This document shows positions 6,899 through 14,259 of a stretch of 33,548 nt of DNA, piece after piece. The DNA comes from an uncultured Solimonas sp. (GTDB lineage: Bacteria > Pseudomonadota > Gammaproteobacteria > Nevskiales > Nevskiaceae): the NCBI GenBank assembly GCA_946478985.1, contig CAMLDZ010000028.1, positions 1 to 33,548 on the forward strand. The letters are read 5' to 3'. The stretch's first letter is position 1; every line of letters starts with the position of its first letter. The notes under the pieces were generated by a model. That model saw only the letters and a program-made list of their open reading frames with translations, was not told the DNA's origin and did no database searches. The position numbers and the translations under genes are program-made.

Positions 6899-8095
6899 AT
6901 GGCGACGGGCATCAAGGACAAGGTTGCAATCATCGGCATGGGCTGCACGCGTTTCGGCGAACGCTGGGACGTCGGCAGCGAGCAGCTGATGAACGAGGCA
7001 TTCCAGGAAGCGATCAAGGACGCCGGTATCGAGCGCTCGCAGATCGGCGCGGCCTGGCTGGGGTCGGCGCTGGACGCGGTCAACGTCGGCAACTCGGCGA
7101 TCCCGATGTCGACGGCGCTGCGCCTGCAGGGCATTCCGGTGACGCGCGTCGAGAATATGTGCGCCACCGGCACCGAGGCGCTGCGCGGCGCCACTTACGC
7201 GGTGGCCAGCGGCGCCGTCGATATCGCCCTGGCGATCGGCGTGGAAAAGCTCAAGGACAGCGGCTTCGGCGGCCTGCCGGTGCCCAGCAAGGGCACGTTC
7301 AACGATTTGTGGATTCCGTATTGCTCGGCGCCGGCCGGCTTCGCGCAGCTGGCCGCCGGCTATCGCGCCAAGTACGGCATGAGCAAGGAAGAACTCAAGC
7401 GCGCCATCGCCCGCGTGTCGTGGAAGAGCCATCAGAACGGCGTCAAGAATCCCAAGGCGCACCTGCGCAAGGCCGTCGAGATGGACACCATCCTCAAGGC
7501 GCCGATGATCGCCGACCCGCTCGGCGTGTTCGACTGCTGCGGCGTCAGCGACGGCTCCGCCTGCGCGATCGTCACCACGCCGGAGATCGCCCGCGCGCTC
7601 GGCAAGAAGGATCTGGTGACGATCAAGGCGCTGCAGCTGTCGGCCAGTGCCGGCCGCGAGGCCAGCACGGGCGATTGGGACGGCAGCTATGTTCCCAACA
7701 CGCGCATGGCCGCAGCCGCCGCCTACAAGGAAGCCGGCATCACCGACCCGCGCAAACAGCTCAGCCAGATCGAGGTTCACGACTGCTTCTCGATCACCGA
7801 ACTGGTGACGATGGAGGACCTCGGTGTATCCAAGGACGGTGAAGGCTGGCGAGATGTGCTGGACGGCGTGTTCGATGCCGACGGCGCCCTGCCCTGCCAG
7901 ATCGACGGCGGCCTGAAGTGCTTCGGCCACCCGGTCGGCGCCTCCGGCCTGCGCATGGTCTACGAGCACTATCTGCAGCTGCTCGGCCGTGCTGGCGAGC
8001 GCCAGTTGAAGAACCCGACGCTGGGTCTCAGTCACAACCTCGGCGGCGTGCCGTACAACGGCGTCGCGGCCATCAGCATCGTCGGCCTACACTGA
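6899..8095 (+). CDS. SCP-x-type thiolase / acetyl-CoA acetyltransferase family protein
   Basis: The protein has 398 residues. ATG 6899 is preceded by GGAG 7 nt upstream and lies 28 nt after the HMG-CoA-synthase-like gene, so the two are one operon. Thiolase landmarks are the nucleophile region ENMCATGTEAL (Cys88), HDCFSITEL (His294) and CFGHPVGASG (Cys341, His344). HDCF is typical of SCP2/SCP-x thiolases and of the Ltp-type aldolases that use DUF35 partners, rather than of FadA. Expected chemistry is thiolytic or retro-aldol/Claisen cleavage of a beta-keto- or beta-hydroxyacyl-CoA in the cytoplasm. Pairing with a DUF35 fusion argues for a bulky or branched acyl-CoA, by analogy with sterol side-chain degradation; this is inference. 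Confidence 0.9.
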   Translation: MATGIKDKVAIIGMGCTRFGERWDVGSEQLMNEAFQEAIKDAGIERSQIGAAWLGSALDAVNVGNSAIPMSTALRLQGIPVTRVENMCATGTEALRGATYAVASGAVDIALAIGVEKLKDSGFGGLPVPSKGTFNDLWIPYCSAPAGFAQLAAGYRAKYGMSKEELKRAIARVSWKSHQNGVKNPKAHLRKAVEMDTILKAPMIADPLGVFDCCGVSDGSACAIVTTPEIARALGKKDLVTIKALQLSASAGREASTGDWDGSYVPNTRMAAAAAYKEAGITDPRKQLSQIEVHDCFSITELVTMEDLGVSKDGEGWRDVLDGVFDADGALPCQIDGGLKCFGHPVGASGLRMVYEHYLQLLGRAGERQLKNPTLGLSHNLGGVPYNGVAAISIVGLH

Positions 8096-8123
8096 GGGCT
8101 GCGCCAGTGTCAGCCGGTGGGAT

Positions 8124-8142
8124 GGATGGTACGCTACCATAC
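8124..8142. promoter_or_regulatory. Putative MarR autoregulatory operator
   Basis: GGATGGTACGCTACCATAC contains perfect ATGGTA/TACCAT arms 3 bp apart. It lies 126 nt upstream of the MarR start. It matches the reverse complement of the thiolase-operon site at 15 of 19 positions, including both outer edges. Confidence 0.65.
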
Positions 8143-8267
8143 AGTAGCTATCGATCCTATCGGCTGTCGCGCGCTCCCCGCGCGAAGTTCGCTGGTCACT
8201 CCGGGCGATGTCCGTTATCCGGTGCGGTGCCACGCGCGGTCGGCAGCGCTGCCAAACAGGATGAGCA

Positions 8268-8924
8268 ATGAAAGACAAAGCGCGCCGCGCCGGCAGGCCG
8301 TCGCCCGCTCGGAGTCCGAAGCCAGCGGCGACCAACGTGTCGCCCACACAGCCGTCGACCGCCAAAGGCGGCAAGAAGGCTGTGGCGGTCACCGCCGCGA
8401 CGGTGCCGTGGCAGGACGATCCGCTCGCCTTCGATGCCGGCAACGCCGGATCGGATAGCGAAAAGCGCCGCCAGGGCATCCGCCTGGGCTTTCTGATTCA
8501 CGACGTATCACGCTTGCGGCGCGCCGCTTACGACCAGTTGATGCGCCCGCTGAACGTGACGCGAGCGCGCTGGTGGGTTCTCGCTCACCTGACCCGTCAT
8601 GACGGCATGATGCAATCCGAGCTGGCGGAGGTGCTGGAGGTTGGCAAGGCCAGTCTGGGCACGGTCATCGAGCAACTCGAATCCGCCGGCTGGGTGGAGC
8701 GCCGCGCCGATCCAAGCGACAAGCGCGCCAAGCGCGTGTTCCTGTCGTCGACGGCGCAGCCGTTCATTCAGCGCATGATCCTGGAAGAAGAGCAGTTCAA
8801 CGAACGCATACTCGCGGCGCTCGATGCCGATAGCCGCGAGACGCTGTTGCAGCTCCTCAACACCATCAAGCAGTCGATCATGCAGATCGTCACCGCCAAG
8901 CCGGATGGGCTGGCGGGAGACTGA
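8268..8924 (+). CDS. MarR family transcriptional regulator
   Basis: The protein has 218 residues, longer than usual for MarR because of a basic, Ala/Pro-rich, probably disordered extension of about 65 residues. AGGA just upstream of ATG 8268 supports this long start. The core is typical: QSELAEVLEVGKASLGTVIEQLESAGWV (116-143) is the winged-helix DNA-binding motif, and ADPSDKRAKRVFLS (147-160) is the wing with its conserved D-x-R signature. Flanking helices (72-95, 165-205) form the dimer interface. It follows the thiolase operon by 172 nt. The 19-bp dyad in that gap recurs before the thiolase operon and the FadL-type gene, so it is probably a repressor of these genes and itself, released by an acyl-CoA-like or phenolic ligand; the ligand is a guess. 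Confidence 0.92.
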   Translation: MKDKARRAGRPSPARSPKPAATNVSPTQPSTAKGGKKAVAVTAATVPWQDDPLAFDAGNAGSDSEKRRQGIRLGFLIHDVSRLRRAAYDQLMRPLNVTRARWWVLAHLTRHDGMMQSELAEVLEVGKASLGTVIEQLESAGWVERRADPSDKRAKRVFLSSTAQPFIQRMILEEEQFNERILAALDADSRETLLQLLNTIKQSIMQIVTAKPDGLAGD

Positions 8925-8932
8925 GTAGCAAC

Positions 8933-8964
8933 AAAAAAAGCGCGCCGGTCGGCGCGCCTTCTTT
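8933..8964. terminator. Bidirectional terminator between MarR and FadL-type genes
   Basis: The stem GCGCGCCG/CGGCGCGC (8940-8947 with 8950-8957) has a 2-nt loop. Seven A's at 8933-8939 give a U7 tract for minus-strand transcripts, and TTCTTT follows for plus-strand transcripts. It serves both convergent genes. Confidence 0.85.
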
Positions 8965-8981
8965 ACTGTAGTCGCGGGAAG

Positions 8982-10238
8982 CTAGAGGCCGAAGCGCCGC
9001 CCGAACGACAGACCCATCATGTAGACCTCGTTGCCGATATCGGCTTCGCCACCGCCAAAAGCCGCGGGGATCGAATTCTCGCCACGCACGGTCTGCTTCG
9101 GCGCCCACGCCGTGTAACCCGATACATCCCATTGGCCGAACTTGTAGCTCGCACCGAGCGAATAGTGCGTGGTCAGTGTCACGCAACCGAGAAATGCGAA
9201 CAGCGTGTCACTCGACTGAACGATCTGCGACGCTGCCAGATAGCCCGCCCGCAGGTCGAGCTGCGGAGTCGCTGACCAGATCATCGCGATCTTGTAGACA
9301 TTCTGATCCGCCCAGCCGAAGCCGGGCCCCTGGTCGGACCCCAGCAGATGGCCTTCGCCCAGCTGCGCAAGCCCGTTGCCGATGGCAGTCTCCGAGGCAT
9401 ATTCGACCCGCTGGTAATCGAAAGCCAGCAGCACCTCCGGCACCGGCCTGTACGTCAGGCCGCCGCCCCACATGGCTGGCAGTTCCAGCTTGCCGCCTTC
9501 GGCGAGCAAGCCGCGGTACTCGCGATGCCGCTGCGTCCAGCTCTTGGAACGGTAACTGAGCGCCGCCTTGAATCCAGGCGCCAGCTCACCGATCCAGCCA
9601 AGGGTGAAACCACCCGACAGCGAGCCATCCTTGCCTTGATTGGTCACATGATCCGGGTCGACAGATACCGCCGCGAAGGGCTCCAAGCCCTCGGTCATGA
9701 ATGTCTGGTATCCGACATTGGCCGCCACGCCCAGATGCTGGCCCGGCATCAGCTCATGTGCCAGAGCGAATGAAATACCGGCCTGCCCCAGTCCGAGCGA
9801 GGTGCGCGGCGCGCCGCCGTAACGCGCGTAGGGGCTGTCCGGATAATCGGGACCCAGGCCCGCGGCAAAGGCCGTTGTGCCGAACGCCCAGCGCTCGTTC
9901 AGGCGCAGGCTCAAACCCACTTGGGGAATGCCGTAATAGCGCTTGGCGTCGGTGCGATAACGCCCGTCGGGCTGGCCTGGCACGTCACGGACTCGCGCAT
10001 CGGCAAGCGGCGAGAACACGTCATAGCCGATGTCGTAGCGGTTGCCGAGCGACAAGGCATGCGCCGGATTCGCACTCAGCGCGATGGTGTCCTCAGCATA
10101 ACCATAGGCGACACCGGCCGCCCCCATCGACTTGATGCCCTAACCATGCTCGAAAATGCCCAGCGTCGCGTGGGCAGTCGGGACTGCCAGCACAGACAAG
10201 ACCAGCGCACCGAGCGGCAGAATCCGCCGCCTCCACAT
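8982..10238 (-). pseudogene. FadL/OmpP1-family outer-membrane channel with in-frame TAG at codon 33
   Basis: Reading from ATG 10238 (GGGGGAG just upstream) gives a Sec signal peptide ending TAHA at residue 24, then TLGIFEHG, a TAG stop (10140-10142, codon 33), then GIKSMGAAGVAYGYAED and an intact 381-codon remainder to the stop at 8982. FadL proteins typically have HGYGxKSMGMGGA here, so TAG probably replaces a Tyr codon through one base change. The downstream part keeps FadL features: the NPA motif (ANPAHAL), alternating beta-strands and a C-terminus RRFGL. FadL proteins carry hydrophobic compounds across the outer membrane. Internal starts such as ATG 10127 would lack the signal peptide and a good ribosome site. 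Everything else being intact suggests a recent mutation, a base-call error, or amber readthrough. Confidence 0.8.
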
Positions 10239-10330
10239 CTGCTCCCCCCTGGCAGCTCGCGTCGGCTGCCCTATATGTTCTGACCATGAAGACGGCCCGG
10301 AAAGCACCGTCCCGCGGCGATATGGACGTA

Positions 10331-10360
10331 ATCGTATGGTATGTACCGATACTAAGTCAA
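10331..10360 (-). promoter_or_regulatory. Promoter of the FadL-type gene
   Basis: On the minus strand TTGACT (plus 10355-10360) and TACGAT (10331-10336) are 18 bp apart, with the 19-bp dyad (10334-10352) filling the spacer. The leader to ATG 10238 would be about 85-90 nt. Confidence 0.5.
10334..10352. promoter_or_regulatory. Putative MarR operator upstream of the FadL-type gene
   Basis: GTATGGTATGTACCGATAC is a dyad matching the MarR-gene site at 13 of 19 positions ungapped, more if the spacer is one base shorter. The TAATCGTATGG entering it is identical to the thiolase-operon site. It lies between the -35 and -10 of the FadL promoter, where a bound repressor would block RNA polymerase. Confidence 0.55.
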
Positions 10361-10368
10361 CGCGACCT

Positions 10369-10833
10369 TCATGCCGCGGCCGGCACGATCAGCCGCGCGT
10401 CGAACCATGAGCGCAGCCATTGGGGAACTGGCTGCGGCCGCCGCGTCTGCTCGTCGATCAGAACAATGGTGGTATCGGACGTGCCGATGCAGCGGTCGCC
10501 GTCGAACAGGCCCTGTCCCACCCGCACCGAGGTTTTGCCGATCGAGATCACACCGGTGCCGATGTCGATCGTGGCGGGCCAATGCGCTTCGCCTAGGAAA
10601 TTGATCGTCAGCTGCACCGGCAGCAGCATCGCCCGGCGATCAGTCTGGGCTTCCAGCAGCTCGCGAACGAAATGGCAGCGGCCGGTTTCACAGAAAGCGC
10701 CGAATGCCAGGTTATTGGCGTGCCCCACCAGATCCGTGTCAGACCAGCGAATGCGCTCCTGCATCCAGTGCTGGTAAACCTCGCGCTGTGTCAGAACGCT
10801 ATTGCGCTTTTGAGGCTCGGCCCCGCTCATCAT
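10369..10833 (-). CDS. Hotdog-fold acyl-CoA thioesterase (4HBT/YbgC-like)
   Basis: The protein has 154 residues, the usual length for single-domain hotdog thioesterases. IRWSDTDLVGHANNLAF at about residues 28-44 is the 4HBT signature: the DTD acidic residues, then G-H-x-N-N before the long helix. INFLGEAHWPATIDIGTGVISIGKTSV is the following beta-sheet. Expected reaction is hydrolysis of acyl-CoA to free acid and CoA in the cytoplasm; chain length cannot be told. GGGAGAA precedes two tandem ATGs (10833 and 10830); the second has better spacing, so the real start may be 10830. It is upstream of the FadL-type gene on the same strand, which has its own promoter, and divergent from the secreted-protein gene. 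Confidence 0.88.
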   Translation of the reverse strand: MMSGAEPQKRNSVLTQREVYQHWMQERIRWSDTDLVGHANNLAFGAFCETGRCHFVRELLEAQTDRRAMLLPVQLTINFLGEAHWPATIDIGTGVISIGKTSVRVGQGLFDGDRCIGTSDTTIVLIDEQTRRPQPVPQWLRSWFDARLIVPAAA

Positions 10834-10921
10834 GCTTCTCCCAGTCGTTGCTAATATTGTTGCACAAGCCTCGCAGGCTGCCGCGCTCGGTCATCCCGAT
10901 AAAGAACCGCAGGAGCTCACT

Positions 10922-11929
10922 ATGTCGTCCCGTCTTGCAGCCCTCGGGCGCGTTGCCGGCCTCGCCTGCGCCTTGTGCGCACTCTTGCCCGGCGCCGAGG
11001 CAGCAACGCCGATCGAACGCAGACTCGATCTGACGGTAACGATCGACGGCGAGCAGTCCTGGCGCAACGTGCTGCAATGGTCCAAGGGCAGCACGCGCCA
11101 GCGCTACGACATCAGCGTCAATCTGCATTCCGATGGCCGCTTGTATCCAGAGAACCTGCTCGACCCCGACATCACCAAACGCCTTGCGGTCCGCGAGGAG
11201 TTTCTGACGCGCCGCGGCCTTGAGGACTTGCGGCGCCGCAACGGAGGAAAGCTGCCCACAGCCGCGCAAGCCGCGCAGCTTTACTCCAAGGGCTCCACCA
11301 CGGAAAACATCGCCTGCAAGGGCGACGACCTGTGCACCGGCCCGCTGGCAGAGCGGTTCGCCGCCCTGGCCGCACTTGAAGCGAACTCGATCGAGGATCT
11401 GGAAGCATTCCTGGACGAGGGCGATCATCAGCCCAATGGCCGTTACTACTACTTTCTCGGCGACACCCGCTGCCAGGCCCGCTTTCACGGCACCCAGCAA
11501 TCCCACGTCGAAGGCATGCAGGCCAACGACCGCAAGAAAGAGAAGCTTGTCCCCTTTGTTTTCGATCGCAAGGCGGACAGCAGGGGCACGCCCGACGAAC
11601 TTGCGGCGCTATGCCGTCGCTACCTGATCACACTCGACACTCAGACAGGCGACATGTATCTGGAAAACGCCTTCCTGCCTTCGCCGCAGGGCACCACGGT
11701 GACGAAGCACGGTGATGTCGCACTGACCAAGCAAGGCCCCTTGCCGATTCCTGTGCAGGCCCTGGACTGGACCAGCGAAGTGGTGCGCAAGACCAAGGAA
11801 GCCGGCAGTGCCAAGGTCTCCCTGCCGTTCACCCGCCCGCTGGACGGCAACGCGACCGTGCTCGGCGACTTTACCGGCACGCTCAAGATCGACATGAGCT
11901 GGTCCTTCAAGCCCTCAACCGCACGCTGA
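10922..11929 (+). CDS. Secreted protein of unknown function
   Basis: The protein has 335 residues. ATG 10922 follows CAGGAG at optimal spacing, and a Sec signal peptide (hydrophobic 8-24, cleavage after AEA at about 27) begins there. The mature part starts with beta-strands (IERRLDLTVTIDGEQSWRNVLQWSKGSTRQRYDI), has a helical middle (KRLAVREEFLTRRGLEDLRRR; LAERFAALAALEANSIEDLEAFLD) and ends with beta-strands (VLGDFTGTLKIDMSWSF). Four Cys in the mature part (132, 138, 184, 231) could form disulphides. No lipobox follows the signal. I do not recognise a family. It is 88 nt divergent from the thioesterase gene and 461 nt before the second DUF1302 operon; neither proves a link. Confidence 0.75.
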   Translation: MSSRLAALGRVAGLACALCALLPGAEAATPIERRLDLTVTIDGEQSWRNVLQWSKGSTRQRYDISVNLHSDGRLYPENLLDPDITKRLAVREEFLTRRGLEDLRRRNGGKLPTAAQAAQLYSKGSTTENIACKGDDLCTGPLAERFAALAALEANSIEDLEAFLDEGDHQPNGRYYYFLGDTRCQARFHGTQQSHVEGMQANDRKKEKLVPFVFDRKADSRGTPDELAALCRRYLITLDTQTGDMYLENAFLPSPQGTTVTKHGDVALTKQGPLPIPVQALDWTSEVVRKTKEAGSAKVSLPFTRPLDGNATVLGDFTGTLKIDMSWSFKPSTAR

Positions 11930-12146
11930 TACGCCTCCTGGCGCCGGCTCGCAGGCTTCGCCGCTCGACGGCTGCGCGCGCCGATCACCGCCGAGGTGGA
12001 TGCGGGGCGTCATAAAGCCTCCGCATCATCATGCTGAACTCGCGTGAAAGTGCCGTGTCGCGGCGCTTCGATTCTTGTTGCACGCATACTTTTCGATGCG
12101 ATCTGCACTAGAATCCGCAAGACATGGCGTCCATTTTTATTGTGCG

Positions 12147-12174
12147 TTGCGGCAAAATTATTGCGCGCTATAAC
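12147..12174 (+). promoter_or_regulatory. Candidate promoter of the DUF1302-DUF1329-YCF48-MMPL operon (sigma-54-like or sigma-70-like)
   Basis: Two readings overlap. GGCAAAATTATTGC (12151-12164) fits a sigma-54 core, with GG and GC exactly 10 bp apart and both GGCA and TTGC elements present. Alternatively TTGCGG (12147-12152) and TATAAC (12169-12174), 16 bp apart, form a moderate sigma-70 promoter. Either would give a leader of roughly 210 nt. Confidence 0.4.
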
Positions 12175-12252
12175 AATCCCTTAGCGAATTTCGTTCATCG
12201 GCCAGAATCTACCGTTCGTACGCTTGCGCATTTTTCAGTTGTAGGTGATTTT

Positions 12253-12267
12253 TGTACCGTCGGTACA
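12253..12267. promoter_or_regulatory. 15-bp palindrome upstream of the second DUF1302 operon
   Basis: TGTACCGTCGGTACA has perfect 7-bp arms around a central T, 124 nt before the DUF1302 start. It shares GTACCGT with the palindrome in the leader of the first operon (3705-3721, read on the minus strand), so one factor might see both. Confidence 0.45.
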
Positions 12268-12390
12268 CCGGGGGCAGCGGCCACATTCATAACTCGACAC
12301 GCCGCCACAGCCATTCGACCGTTCTGACATCGCTGGCAAGCCGCCAGCCTGGCAAAAGAAATACACGATAGCCACATGAGAGGAGTGACC

Positions 12391-14241
12391 ATGTTCAAGG
12401 ACAGAGCGCCGATCGGGCGCAATGCATTTGTGCGTCCCGGGTTCGCCGGCATGCTGCTGCCGGTCCTTTGTGCGACGTATCTACCGCAGGCCAATGCCGG
12501 CACCTTCAACTGGGGAGAAGCCATCGATGGCACCTGGTCCCTGAACGCATCGGTCGGCACCAACTGGCGAGCCGCCAATCCGGACGAGGACCTGATTTCG
12601 GTTGGCAACGGCGGCACCGCCGGCACCAGCCACGACGACGGCAACCTCAATTTCAGCAAGGGCGAGACCTTTTCGACCCTCGCCAAGGCCGTCGGCGAGC
12701 TGCAGTTGAAGGCCGGCGACTTCGGCGTGTTCTTCCGCGGCAAGGGCTGGTACGACTACGAACTCAAGGAGCATGGCGTCTCGCACGGCCATGTTCCCAA
12801 CAACTATCAGAAGGGCGCCAAGCTCAACGACAAGGACTTCGATGATCTGTCGAAGTTTTCGGGAGTCGCCCTACTCGACGCCTATGCCTTCTATGACGGC
12901 CAGGTCGGGGACAACCCCTACTCGATCAAGATCGGCAACCAGGTGGTCAACTGGGGCGAAAGCCTGTTCGTGCCGGGCATCAACCAGTTCGGCACCGTGG
13001 ATCTGTCGGCGGCCCGCCGCCCTGGCGCCACCGTCAAGGAAATCCTGCTGCCGATCCCGCAGATCTCCGGCACCTTCGGCATCACCGACACCCTGAGCCT
13101 CGAAGCCTTCTATCAGTTCCGCTGGCGCAACACGATTCTCGACGGCTGCGGTACCTACTGGGCCGGCGCCGACCTGATCAACTGCTCGGATCAGCACACG
13201 CTGGTGCCCGCTGGTGCGGCCGCCAATCTCTACGGCGACACCGCCCTGTTCAACGATCAGGTCGGCGGCCAGCCAGGTGTGCCACCGGGCGTGACGAATT
13301 ACCGCATGGGCAACGCCGGCGACCAGAAGCCGAAGGACTCCGGCCAGTTCGGCGTGGCCACGCGCTATTACTTCGCGCCGCTGGCCGCCGAGTTCGGCAT
13401 CTACTTCGCCAACTACCATCAGCGTGCACAGGCGATCAGCGTCGCCAACCGTGCCAACGACCCCGCATCGTTCTGGAACGGCGCACGCGCCATCCAGTAC
13501 GCCTGGGACTGGTCGGCCGAGAACATCAAGGTCACCGGCCTGTCCGCGTCGAGCGCGATTGCCGGCTGGTCGGTGTTCGGTGAAACCAGCTACACCAAGG
13601 ACTTCCCGGTGCAGATCAACGGCGTCGATCTGCTGCGCGGCGCCCTGGGTGCCGGTCCGATGGCCAGCCTCGCCACCACGATCATGACCAATGGCGGCCT
13701 GTTCACCGGCTATGACCGCAAGGACAAGGCGCAGGTGCAGATTTCGACGCTGAAGGTGTTCCCGCGCGTGCTGTTTGCCGAATCGATGAGTCTGATCGGT
13801 GAAGTGGCGTATCAGAACTGGAAAGGTGTGGGCTCCTCGCCGGGTTCGCGCCGTTATGGCCGCGCCTTCGTCTACGGCTTCGCCGAGACCGAGACGATCC
13901 CCTGCGCCAACACCGGTAACACGGTCGCCGACTACTGCAAGCACGACGGCTTCTTCACCAACGACGCCTTCGGCTATCGCGCGCAGATCGAGCTGAGCTA
14001 TCCGGACGTACTGTTCGGCATCAACGTCAAGCCGCGCGTGTTCTGGCAGCACGACGTCAAGGGCTACTCGGCGGACCAGGTGTTCGTCGAAGATCGCCAG
14101 GTGCTCGGCCTCGCCGCCCGCTTCGATTACCTCTACCGCTACTACGCGGACTTCGGCTTCACCAAGTACAACCGCGATGCCACCTACGATCTGTTCCACG
14201 ATCGTGACTTCTACTCGGCTGTCGTCGGCATCAACTTCTAA
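12391..14241 (+). CDS. DUF1302 family exported protein (copy 2)
   Basis: The protein has 616 residues, a typical full DUF1302 length. ATG 12391 has GAGGAG 5 nt upstream; an in-frame ATG 15 nt earlier overlaps that site and is less likely. A long n-region precedes a hydrophobic segment, with predicted cleavage after residue 36 (PQANA). The mature protein is rich in Gly, Asn and aromatics. Strand-like repeats include YSIKIGNQVVNWGESLFVPGINQF, a DUF1302 hallmark also seen as ARLGNQTIAWGQ in copy 1, and the sequence ends with an aromatic (VVGINF), as many outer-membrane barrels do. It probably forms the outer-membrane part of the module. First gene of a four-gene operon, 18 nt before DUF1329; the substrate is unknown. 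Confidence 0.9.
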   Translation: MFKDRAPIGRNAFVRPGFAGMLLPVLCATYLPQANAGTFNWGEAIDGTWSLNASVGTNWRAANPDEDLISVGNGGTAGTSHDDGNLNFSKGETFSTLAKAVGELQLKAGDFGVFFRGKGWYDYELKEHGVSHGHVPNNYQKGAKLNDKDFDDLSKFSGVALLDAYAFYDGQVGDNPYSIKIGNQVVNWGESLFVPGINQFGTVDLSAARRPGATVKEILLPIPQISGTFGITDTLSLEAFYQFRWRNTILDGCGTYWAGADLINCSDQHTLVPAGAAANLYGDTALFNDQVGGQPGVPPGVTNYRMGNAGDQKPKDSGQFGVATRYYFAPLAAEFGIYFANYHQRAQAISVANRANDPASFWNGARAIQYAWDWSAENIKVTGLSASSAIAGWSVFGETSYTKDFPVQINGVDLLRGALGAGPMASLATTIMTNGGLFTGYDRKDKAQVQISTLKVFPRVLFAESMSLIGEVAYQNWKGVGSSPGSRRYGRAFVYGFAETETIPCANTGNTVADYCKHDGFFTNDAFGYRAQIELSYPDVLFGINVKPRVFWQHDVKGYSADQVFVEDRQVLGLAARFDYLYRYYADFGFTKYNRDATYDLFHDRDFYSAVVGINF

Positions 14242-14259
14242 AGGACTATGGAGCGCTCC

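Larger units (their letters stand above)
11930..12390. other. Intergenic region upstream of the complete DUF1302 operon
   Basis: No gene is supported; the 67-codon frame at 12124-12327 lacks a ribosome site and coding character. The region turns AT-rich from about 12110. It holds overlapping sigma-70-like and sigma-54-like promoter elements at 12147-12174 and a 15-bp palindrome at 12253-12267. No clear U-tract terminator follows the gene ending at 11929. Confidence 0.5.

Noticed and set aside
12124..12327. A 67-codon plus-strand frame before the DUF1302 operon
   Set aside because: It starts within the predicted promoter region, has no ribosome site and no coding character.
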